DNA from: Arthrobacter rhizosphaerae
GTDB taxonomy: Bacteria; Actinomycetota; Actinomycetes; Actinomycetales; Micrococcaceae
Assembly: GCF_023062595.1 (NCBI RefSeq)
Contig: NZ_JALLAN010000006.1
Span: 219,247 to 283,246, forward strand
DNA length: 64,000 nucleotides
Reading direction: 5' to 3'
Made by a program: the position numbers and the translations under genes. This document shows positions 33,776-40,901 of this stretch, one piece after another (within the stretch, counting starts at the first letter, position 1; the number at the start of each line of letters is the position of its first letter). Under the pieces are notes generated by a model. The model saw only the letters and a program-made list of their open reading frames with translations. It had not been told where the DNA came from and did not search any database.

Positions 33776-34842
33776 GCGGATGCTTCGTTATCGGTAGGTT
33801 CAGTTGCCAGGGCATGGCCGCCAGCTCCAGCTTGCGGGCGGTATAGGTGGCAGCGCACCCAGTGACTGTTTTCGGTCTCGCCCACGCGGTGGCGAACGGG
33901 TTCCTCGGCTGAGCAGGCCTGGTTTGGGTCGCCATCGAACATGCAAGTGGTCGAGGCCATCACAGCCTGCCGCAGCCCGGCACGGCGGACGGGATCGTAG
34001 GATCCCGACCGGGCCGGATCCGGGACCGCTGAGACCAGCAGTTGCGTGTAGGGGTGGGCAGGGTTGGCCAGGAGGTCCAGGGATTCCCCTTCTTCAACGA
34101 GCTCTCCCGCGAACATGACCGCCGTCCGGTCCGCGAGGTATCTGGCAGAGGCGAGATCGTGCGTTATGTAAAGCATGGAGATTCCCTGCTCATCGCGGAG
34201 CTTTCGCATCAGGTTCAGCACGCCGATCCGGACCGAAACATCCAGCATGGAGGTGGGTTCGTCGGCGAGGATGACTTGCGGCTCAACAGCCAAAGCCCGG
34301 GCGATGGCGACGCGCTGGCGCTGCCCGCCGGAGAGCTCGTGCGGGTAGGAGTTCAGCATGTCGGCCTGCAGGCCCACGGTGGTCATAAGCTCCTCGAGCC
34401 GCTGTTGCGTCTCTGTCTCGGAGCTGCCGCCCTTCCGGTGGATCGCCAGCGACCTCCGCAGGAAGTGCTCCACTCTGTGGGCAGGATTCAGCGAGCCGAA
34501 GGGATCCTGGAAGACCATCTGCAGTTGGGAGCGGAAGGCTCGGGATGCCTGGAAACGGTCGCGCTTGAGGACGTCGACGCCGTCAATCAGGATCTGCCCG
34601 GAGCTCGGCTTTTCGAGCCGCGCCACACAGCGGGCCAGAGTACTTTTGCCGGAGCCGGACTCTCCCACCAGGGCCACAATTTCGCCGCGGCCAATGGTCA
34701 GATCCACGCCGTGCAGGGCTCGGACGGAATCCCGGGAGAATAAACCACCTATAGGGAAAGACTTCCCCAGTCCGCGGACCTCGAGGGCTGGACCTTCGGT
34801 GTCGGCGGAGGGGCGCTGGGGTGACAGTACTGCGTGACTCAT
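33772..34842 (-). CDS. Oligopeptide-type ABC transporter ATP-binding protein (DppF/OppF class)
   Basis: 356 residues. Walker A GESGSGKST, signature LSGGQRQRVAIARAL and Walker B VILADEPTSMLD are present; the C-terminal oligo_HPY extension carries cysteines (TTCMFDGDPNQACS) that in Dpp/Opp ATPases bind an iron-sulfur cluster. It powers import with the DppD-like partner. It overlaps both neighbours by four bases. Although the class usually moves peptides, the operon ends in a GH32 gene, so an oligosaccharide substrate is inferred. Confidence 0.93.
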   Translation of the reverse strand: MSHAVLSPQRPSADTEGPALEVRGLGKSFPIGGLFSRDSVRALHGVDLTIGRGEIVALVGESGSGKSTLARCVARLEKPSSGQILIDGVDVLKRDRFQASRAFRSQLQMVFQDPFGSLNPAHRVEHFLRRSLAIHRKGGSSETETQQRLEELMTTVGLQADMLNSYPHELSGGQRQRVAIARALAVEPQVILADEPTSMLDVSVRIGVLNLMRKLRDEQGISMLYITHDLASARYLADRTAVMFAGELVEEGESLDLLANPAHPYTQLLVSAVPDPARSGSYDPVRRAGLRQAVMASTTCMFDGDPNQACSAEEPVRHRVGETENSHWVRCHLYRPQAGAGGHALATEPTDNEASA

Positions 34843-35801
34843 CGTGCGGCTCCTTCCATGATGGCGGTGTCAGCCGCTGAATTGTCGGCACTGACGGGTG
34901 CCACGAAATGGCCGGGTGCTGCTTCGGTAAGGTCCGGGATGTTCCGGAACTTCACGCCGTCGGGTAGTCCCGTCAACGGAACCCGCGGACCGGTGAGCGG
35001 CGGGAACGCACTCATCAGCGCCTGAGTGTAGGGGTGGCGGGGGTTGGTGTAGACATCCTGGGCCTTGGCGGTCTCCACGATCCGGCCGCCGTACATCACC
35101 GCCATGCGGTGCGAGAGCTCCACCATAAGGGACATGTCGTGGGTGATGAAGAGGACGGAGAAGCCCAGTTCGCGTTGGAGTTCCTTGATTTGGGCCATGA
35201 TTTCCTGCTGCACCACCACGTCGAGCGCAGTGGTGGGTTCGTCCAGGATCAAAAGGGACGGCTTGAGCGCCACGGCCATGGCAATCACGGCACGCTGGCG
35301 CATGCCGCCCGAGAGCTGGTGCGGGTAGGACTTGAGGCGTGCGGAGTCGATCCTCACCAATTCGAGCAACTCACCTGCCCGCCGCAGCGATTCCTTGCGC
35401 GAGTAGCCCGCATGTGTGGTGAAAATATCCATGATCTGCTCGCCGATGGTCAGCACCGGGTTCAGCGAGTTCATGGCCGACTGGAACACCATGGCCACGT
35501 CCTGCCAGCGGAAGCGCCGCAGCTCCTCCGGGCTCATGGCCAGGACGTCCTTGCCGCCGAAGGAGATGCTGCCGCCGGCGATCTTCGCGGGATCCTTCAG
35601 GAGGCGCATGATCGAGTTGGCGATGGTGGACTTCCCGCAGCCGGACTCCCCGGCCAGCCCGAACACCTCACCGGTGCCGATGCTGAAGGAAACACGGTCG
35701 ACGGCGGTGGTGGAGCGGGTGTCACCGATGTACTTGACGGTGAGGTTCTTGACCTCGAGGACGGGCTCATGGGAGCCGAAGGAAACTTGGGAGACTGTCA
35801 C
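34839..35801 (-). CDS. Oligopeptide-type ABC transporter ATP-binding protein (DppD/OppD class)
   Basis: 320 residues from GTG 35801, which overlaps the permease stop (GTGA); the longer frame to 35942 runs through the permease C-terminus. Walker A is GESGCGKST, signature LSGGMRQRAVIAMAV, Walker B LLILDEPTTALDV, and the oligo_HPY end has HPYTQALMSAFPPL. It pairs with the DppF-like ATPase to form the motor. Its stop overlaps the start of that gene by four bases. Confidence 0.93.
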   Translation of the reverse strand: MTVSQVSFGSHEPVLEVKNLTVKYIGDTRSTTAVDRVSFSIGTGEVFGLAGESGCGKSTIANSIMRLLKDPAKIAGGSISFGGKDVLAMSPEELRRFRWQDVAMVFQSAMNSLNPVLTIGEQIMDIFTTHAGYSRKESLRRAGELLELVRIDSARLKSYPHQLSGGMRQRAVIAMAVALKPSLLILDEPTTALDVVVQQEIMAQIKELQRELGFSVLFITHDMSLMVELSHRMAVMYGGRIVETAKAQDVYTNPRHPYTQALMSAFPPLTGPRVPLTGLPDGVKFRNIPDLTEAAPGHFVAPVSADNSAADTAIMEGAAR

Positions 35802-36724
35802 TTTGCGGCGCTCCTTTCGGTAATCTTTGGGGCTTTGATCTTCCGCAGCCGGGGGTTGGTGACCTCGTCCACGGCGTAGTTGATGAGCGCCAGTGCGAAT
35901 GCGACCAGCGCGATGCAGACACCCGAGGGAACAAAGACCCACCAGCTGCCGGTCAGCAGGGCACCCTCGTTGCCGGCCCAGAAGAGGTTGTTGCCCCAGG
36001 AGACAGTGCTGACGTCACCCAAGCCAAGGAACTCCAGGCCTGCCTGTGCGCCGATGCCGTAGATCACGCAGGCCAGCAGGGTACCCATGACGATTGAGGC
36101 CATGTTCGGCAGGATCTCGCGGAACATGATCCGGCCCGCCCGTTCGCCAGACACCACGGCGGCGGCCACAAAGTCCTTTGAGCGGATGGACAGCGCCTGC
36201 GAGCGCAATACACGTGCCGACCCGGCCCAGCCGGTGACAATGAGGACCAGGATCACGGTTCCCAGACCCGGCGGGAGGAACGCGGCCAGGATGACAAGAA
36301 GCGGCAGTCCGGGCAGGAGCAGGAAGACGTTGGTCACCAGGGATAGTGCTTCATCAATGAACTTGCCAAAGTACGCCGAGGCCAGGCCCACCAAAATTCC
36401 GATGAAGGTGGACGCGAAGCCCACAGTCAACCCAACGAACAGGGAACTGCGGGAGCCGTGGACAGTCAGGGCAAGCACGTCCTGCCCTTTGGCAGTGGTG
36501 CCCAGCCAGTGCTCGGGAGACGGTTCAAGCGAGGCCATCGCGGTGATCCGCGACGGGTCTCCGGGGAACAGGATGGGGGCCAGCAAAGCAAGCACGATGA
36601 ACACGAGCATCACGATCATGCCCACCAGGGCCTTCTTGTTGGTGATAAGCCCGTGGACGAAACTGCGGTTGGGCTTGCGGACAGCTGTGGGCTGAGTGGG
36701 CTGCTTCAGAATTGCGGTTGTCAT
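35798..36724 (-). CDS. Oligopeptide-type ABC transporter permease (DppC/OppC class)
   Basis: 308 residues. The N-terminal helix (about 30-52) is followed by the OppC_N region (FPGDPSRITAMASLEPSPEHWLGTTAKGQDV) and five more helices with the EAA-type loop VSGERAGRIMFREILPNMASIVMG. Together with the DppB-like gene 10 bp upstream it forms the membrane channel. The sequence does not reveal the substrate; operon context points to fructo-oligosaccharides. Confidence 0.93.
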   Translation of the reverse strand: MTTAILKQPTQPTAVRKPNRSFVHGLITNKKALVGMIVMLVFIVLALLAPILFPGDPSRITAMASLEPSPEHWLGTTAKGQDVLALTVHGSRSSLFVGLTVGFASTFIGILVGLASAYFGKFIDEALSLVTNVFLLLPGLPLLVILAAFLPPGLGTVILVLIVTGWAGSARVLRSQALSIRSKDFVAAAVVSGERAGRIMFREILPNMASIVMGTLLACVIYGIGAQAGLEFLGLGDVSTVSWGNNLFWAGNEGALLTGSWWVFVPSGVCIALVAFALALINYAVDEVTNPRLRKIKAPKITERSAAK

Positions 36725-36734
36725 GATGGGTCCC

Positions 36735-37724
36735 TCAGTTGCTGCGCACGCGCGGGTCGAGGCGGACGTAGAGGATGTCCACCAGGAAGTTCGCCAACAG
36801 CACGGCGGCGGTGATGGTCAGGAACAGGCCCTGCATGAGCGGGTAGTCGAGGCCTTGGACTGCATTGAGCAGCTGGTAGCCAACACCGGGGTATGCGAAG
36901 ACCACCTCGGTGAGCAGCGCACCACCCACCACAAAGCCCAGCCCCATGCCGAAGCTCGTGACCGACGGCAACATGGCGTTCCGTGCTGCATAGCGGAGCA
37001 TGATCCGGCCCGGCCGGAGACCCTTGGCCTCGGCCATGGTGATGTAATCCTCCGAATTCGTGGCGATCATGGTGTTCCGCATGCCCAACATCCAGCCGCC
37101 TATGGATACCAGCACAATCGTTAACGCCGGAAGTACAAGGTGAGCACCGACGTCGCCGATGAACTCCCAGGTAAACGCGGGCTCCAATCCGTCCGTGAAC
37201 GCGTGGCGGATCGGGAACCAGCCCAGCACCACGCCGAACAAATACAGGGCACCCATCGCGAGCCAGAAGTACGGGAACGAGCCGATGAACACCAGCACCG
37301 GCGGCAGCGCCGAATCGATCACCCCGCCGCGTCGCCAGGCCGCAAGGATGCCCAGCAGGTTGCCCACGACGGCAGCAATCACCAGCGCGGTACCGCCCAG
37401 CAGGAGGGTCCAGCCGATCTGGGACGAGATAACCTCGGTGACCGGAGTGGGGAAACGGGAAATCGAAATGCCCATGTTGCCCGTGACAATGTTGTGCAGA
37501 TAGTCGATGTACTGCTCCCAGATGGGACGGTCGTCCACACCGAGCAGCTTACGCAGTGCGTCGATCTGTTCAGGCTGCATCTTGCCCTGGGTGCGGGCAA
37601 ACATGCGCGAGACGGGGTCACCGGGCATGAAGCGCGGGAGCAGGAAGTTCAAGGTGATGGACGCCCAGAAGGCGATCAGGTAGAAACCCAGTCGGCGCAG
37701 GATAAAACGCACGGTTTCCTCCAT
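36735..37724 (-). CDS. Oligopeptide-type ABC transporter permease (DppB/OppB class)
   Basis: 329 residues with six membrane helices. It begins RFILRRLGFYLIAFWASITLNFLLPRFMPGDPV, the standard OppB start, and has the EAA loop TMAEAKGLRPGRIMLRYAARNAMLPSVTSFG. The gene follows the solute-binding protein gene after a 93-bp gap with two strong stem-loops, and precedes the DppC-like gene by 10 bp. Confidence 0.93.
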   Translation of the reverse strand: MEETVRFILRRLGFYLIAFWASITLNFLLPRFMPGDPVSRMFARTQGKMQPEQIDALRKLLGVDDRPIWEQYIDYLHNIVTGNMGISISRFPTPVTEVISSQIGWTLLLGGTALVIAAVVGNLLGILAAWRRGGVIDSALPPVLVFIGSFPYFWLAMGALYLFGVVLGWFPIRHAFTDGLEPAFTWEFIGDVGAHLVLPALTIVLVSIGGWMLGMRNTMIATNSEDYITMAEAKGLRPGRIMLRYAARNAMLPSVTSFGMGLGFVVGGALLTEVVFAYPGVGYQLLNAVQGLDYPLMQGLFLTITAAVLLANFLVDILYVRLDPRVRSN

Positions 37725-37750
37725 TCAGGTATTGCGGCATTGGGAGGGGG

Positions 37751-37815
37751 CGGCATGTCCGGCGCGGTGATCCGGCGCCGGACATGCCGGGCTGCTGGGC
37801 CCTGCGGGGCCCAGC
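37751..37815 (-). promoter_or_regulatory. Two tandem stem-loops between binding-protein and permease genes
   Basis: Hairpin A has arms 37794-37802 and 37807-37815 (9 bp, 4-nt loop) directly after the binding-protein stop; hairpin B has arms 37751-37765 and 37775-37789 (15 bp perfect, 9-nt loop). No T tract follows. Such structures after the binding-protein gene usually slow decay of its mRNA or partly stop transcription, giving excess binding protein over permease. Confidence 0.7.
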
Positions 37816-37817
37816 TG

Positions 37818-39494
37818 TTACTTGCGCGGTTCCAAAGTGGTGAGAATCAGCACCGTGGTAGGAGAACGATCAGAAAGTGTGGCATAAGGGTTGTCCTGCG
37901 ACGGCCATCCCATGAAGTGGACGTCCGTGTAGTTGCCCCATTCAGGTCCTGAGAACAGCGGCACCAGCGGGGCGGCGTCGTTGTATTCTTCCTGGAGCTT
38001 GAACGCGACGTCCCTCTGTTTGGCTTCATCGCCGGCGGCCACGAAATCCTGCAGGAGCGCATCGGCTTTGGGGTCACCAAAGCGGTGGTAGTTGTCGAAC
38101 GTCTTGGTGCCGACCGGCTTCACGGTGGCGCTGCCCATGGCATTCTTGAAGTACTTGAACGGGCTGGGATCGTTGGCGCTCCAGACAATGCCGGAGTCAA
38201 ACGTGCCCTGTTCGTATCCGGCCACCACGGAGGCCCAGTCCGGAGAGTCCACCTTGGCCGTTACTCCCACAGCTTGGAGGTTCTGTGAGATCACGTTGGC
38301 TACGGACAGCCAGTCGGAGGAGCTGGCGCCCACGGAGATCTTGAACTCGAAAGGCGTTCCATCCTTCAAGGTGCGCTTGCCGTCGGCCCCCTTGGGGTAG
38401 CCGGCTTCGTCCAAGACTTTGTTGGCTTCGTCCACGTTGAGCTTGGTCCAGCTGCAGTTGTCCTTGACGGCCGGGTTCTTCCACTTCTCGTAGTTGCCGG
38501 AAAGGCCGGTGCAGTCGGCGGGCTGGGCGTAGCCGCTCATCCCGATCTTGGTCACTTGGTCGCGGTCCACGGCCATGCTGAGCGCCTTGCGCACCTTTGG
38601 GTCGTTAAACGGAGCCTTGGTGGTGTTGAGCTGCCAATTGATCATGGCACCCGTGGGCGGGAACCAGTAGTGGCGGTGCTCCTTATCTTTGGAGATGAAG
38701 GTCTTCTCGATGTTTGGCATGAACTGGGTGGACCAGTCGACATCCCCGTTGACGCTGGCCAGATTGGCTGCGTCGTTGCCGGACATTGCAAGCATCTTAA
38801 TGCCAGCAATCTTCTGTTTTTCCGGCTGCCAGTAGTTGGGGTTTTTCTTGAGTGCGTAGGACTGAGCCTGGAAGGAATCGACCTCCGTGTAAGGTCCTGT
38901 TCCCACGGGCGTGGCGTTGGCGTCCTTCGCCGGGTCAGCGATCGCAGACCAGATGTGCTTGGGCAGAATGGGTAGCTGGCCCACTTCGTAGAGCGCCGGA
39001 GACCAAGGCTTGTTGAAGGTGAAGGTCACCTTGTTGGTTCCTTCAGCGGTTACCTTGTCCAGGTACTCGAAGCCGCCCTTGATCTTCTTCTGAAGTTCGA
39101 AGGTGTAGGCGACGTCGTCGGCCACCAGCGGCTGACCATCGGACCACTTCACGCCGTCGCGCAAGGTGAAGGTGATGGATTTGCCGTCAGCAGCAGTCTT
39201 CCATTCGGTGGCGAGCCACGGCGTCGTGTCCCCCTTGGCCGGGTTGAAGATCAGCAGGGATTCGTAGATCGCCTGGTTGACCATGGGATTCACCGCGGGC
39301 GCAAAGGGATTGAAGTTACGGTCGAAGGTGCTCATGTCCTCCCGCGGGATGGTCAGGAAGGCGTTCGCGTTCGCTTCGGCGTCGGAGCCGACGGACTTAT
39401 TGACGGTGGCAGCGCAGCCGGTGAGCAGCATAGCGCCTACCGCCAGTCCGGCCACTGCCAGCCGGGCAGACCTCAGGTATCGGGCTTGTGTCAT
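37818..39494 (-). CDS. Solute-binding lipoprotein, family 5 (Opp/Dpp type), probably for fructo-oligosaccharides
   Basis: 558 residues. A lipoprotein signal ends in LLTGC27, so Cys27 is lipidated and the protein sits on the outer face of the membrane. The SBP_bac_5 body starts with NPFAPAVNPMVNQAIYESLLIFN and has LRDGVKWSDGQPLVADDVAYTFELQ, the family signature. ATG 39494 follows aggaaagag. Family 5 proteins mostly bind peptides, but some (for example in Thermotoga) bind oligosaccharides. The operon, with LacI upstream and GH32 downstream, supports a sugar ligand here. Confidence 0.92.
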   Translation of the reverse strand: MTQARYLRSARLAVAGLAVGAMLLTGCAATVNKSVGSDAEANANAFLTIPREDMSTFDRNFNPFAPAVNPMVNQAIYESLLIFNPAKGDTTPWLATEWKTAADGKSITFTLRDGVKWSDGQPLVADDVAYTFELQKKIKGGFEYLDKVTAEGTNKVTFTFNKPWSPALYEVGQLPILPKHIWSAIADPAKDANATPVGTGPYTEVDSFQAQSYALKKNPNYWQPEKQKIAGIKMLAMSGNDAANLASVNGDVDWSTQFMPNIEKTFISKDKEHRHYWFPPTGAMINWQLNTTKAPFNDPKVRKALSMAVDRDQVTKIGMSGYAQPADCTGLSGNYEKWKNPAVKDNCSWTKLNVDEANKVLDEAGYPKGADGKRTLKDGTPFEFKISVGASSSDWLSVANVISQNLQAVGVTAKVDSPDWASVVAGYEQGTFDSGIVWSANDPSPFKYFKNAMGSATVKPVGTKTFDNYHRFGDPKADALLQDFVAAGDEAKQRDVAFKLQEEYNDAAPLVPLFSGPEWGNYTDVHFMGWPSQDNPYATLSDRSPTTVLILTTLEPRK

Positions 39495-39572
39495 GATTGG
39501 TATCTCTTTCCTATCTTCATCAGCAAGGTGAAGGGGTGGGTAAGGGTTAGCTCTTCGACATTGATTTCACGG

Positions 39573-40643
39573 TCAGACCGAAGAGCGTTCTAGCAGCGGA
39601 CAGTCGACCAGTTGCTGGTCGGCAGTGATCGGCTGTCCTGCTGTCAGAGCGGCGAGCGTCTGGACTCCCAGAGCGCCCATTTTTTCGAATGGCAACGCAA
39701 CCGTGGTCAGCTTTGGCCTGAGGTAGGCCGCAATCAGTTCCTGGTTGTCGAAGCCGATCACAGCGATGTCCCCGGGGATGGTCAGGCCCCGTTCTTTGAT
39801 GGCGTCGTAGGCGCCCATCGCCATGCGGTCATTGAGGCAGAACAGGGCGGTTGGCCGTTGTCCTTCTGGATATCGGTCCAGGATTTCGCAGGCCGCCTCG
39901 TAGCCCCCATCCGCCGTCGCAAATCCGGACACCACCAGCTCCGGATCCAGTTCCAGCCCGGCACCCGCGAGTGCGTCGCGTGCACCGTCCAAACGCCCGA
40001 CGGCTGCCGGGATGTTCGGGTCCAGGTTGATGACTCCGATCCTGCGGTGGCCAGCCAGGAGCAAACGTTCGACGGCAACCCTGCCGCCGGCGCGTTCGTT
40101 TGGGACGATCGAGGGCAGCTTCCCGTCCGCGTCGAAACAATTGATCAGGACAGTGGGAACCTCATGGGCGCTTTGCGGAACATGCACGCCGCGGTGGAAC
40201 GTTGCCGCGTACAAAAGCCCTTCCACTCGTTGTTCCAGCAGCTTTTCAATGGCCGCATCTTCCATGCCCTGGTTGGGTCCTACGGCATCGGCCTGGTCCG
40301 AAGGCGCAATGAGGAGGAACCGGCGGTCAAGCCAGGCTTGGTCCTGGGCGCCCTTGATCACGTTTACTGCAAACGGAGCCGTCACGATTTCCGTGACCAG
40401 CCCGTACCAGTCGCTTCGCTGGGAGGCCAATGCACGTGCGCCGGCGTTTGGGCGGTAGCCCAGTTCCTGCACAGCTTCAATAATCCGCTTGCGGGTTTCT
40501 TCCGAGATATTGGCGGTGGAGCGGTTGTTCAGAACGAAAGACACCGTGGTACGGCTGACGCCCGCATAGTTCGCGACGTCGTTCATGGTGACGCCCCGAT
40601 CCCGCACTGCAGCCGCCTTAGTGATGGGGCCGTTATTCGCCAT
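39573..40643 (-). CDS. LacI family transcriptional regulator of the fructan locus
   Basis: 356 residues. The helix-turn-helix is VTMNDVANYAGVSRTTVSFVLNNRSTANISEETRKRIIEAVQELGYRPN (about 18-66), with the hinge LGYRPNAGARALAS. The periplasmic-binding-like sensor domain follows (GLVTEIVTAPFA to VALPFEKMGALGVQTL). It is divergent from the first secreted levanase and heads the leftward operon, so it probably represses both and is released by a fructose-containing ligand. Palindromic sites with a central CG fill the 258-bp gap to the levanase gene. An inverted repeat spans its stop codon (39550-39586). Confidence 0.93.
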   Translation of the reverse strand: MANNGPITKAAAVRDRGVTMNDVANYAGVSRTTVSFVLNNRSTANISEETRKRIIEAVQELGYRPNAGARALASQRSDWYGLVTEIVTAPFAVNVIKGAQDQAWLDRRFLLIAPSDQADAVGPNQGMEDAAIEKLLEQRVEGLLYAATFHRGVHVPQSAHEVPTVLINCFDADGKLPSIVPNERAGGRVAVERLLLAGHRRIGVINLDPNIPAAVGRLDGARDALAGAGLELDPELVVSGFATADGGYEAACEILDRYPEGQRPTALFCLNDRMAMGAYDAIKERGLTIPGDIAVIGFDNQELIAAYLRPKLTTVALPFEKMGALGVQTLAALTAGQPITADQQLVDCPLLERSSV

Positions 40644-40735
40644 TGAAATTCTCCCGTGGTCTCCGTTGACGCCGGCGCTATGACTGGCGATGGTGCTTGG
40701 GTCTGATGTCTCTTAGGTCCGCCTCCACCTCGTGA

Positions 40736-40860
40736 GTAAAGCGCGTTACCAAGACATGAAATCGAGGTTACGCGCGTTACTAAAGCGTGTCAACAACTTT
40801 TTTATTCATTGACTTGTCCCCTGGACTTGGCCTAGCGTTCCCTTCACTGACAACGTTGTC
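40736..40860. promoter_or_regulatory. LacI operator cluster between lacI and levanase 1
   Basis: Three palindromes: gtaaagcgcgttac (40736-40749, 6/7 pairs), gttacgcgcgttac (40767-40780, 6/7 pairs), and gacaacgttgtc (40849-40860, perfect). The first two have centres 31 bp apart, about three helical turns, so dimers could bind on one face. The third has the AACGTT core typical of LacI-family sites and lies 41 bp before the levanase ATG. Confidence 0.6.
40809..40838 (+). promoter_or_regulatory. Candidate promoter of levanase 1
   Basis: TTGACT at 40809-40814 and TAGCGT at 40833-40838 with an 18-bp spacer approximate sigma-70 boxes. They lie between the palindrome pair and the perfect palindrome, a sensible place for repression. 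Confidence 0.4.
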
Positions 40861-40901
40861 TACTGGGGAAAGGCACGCGCAATGAAGGGCGATTTCTAAA
40901 T

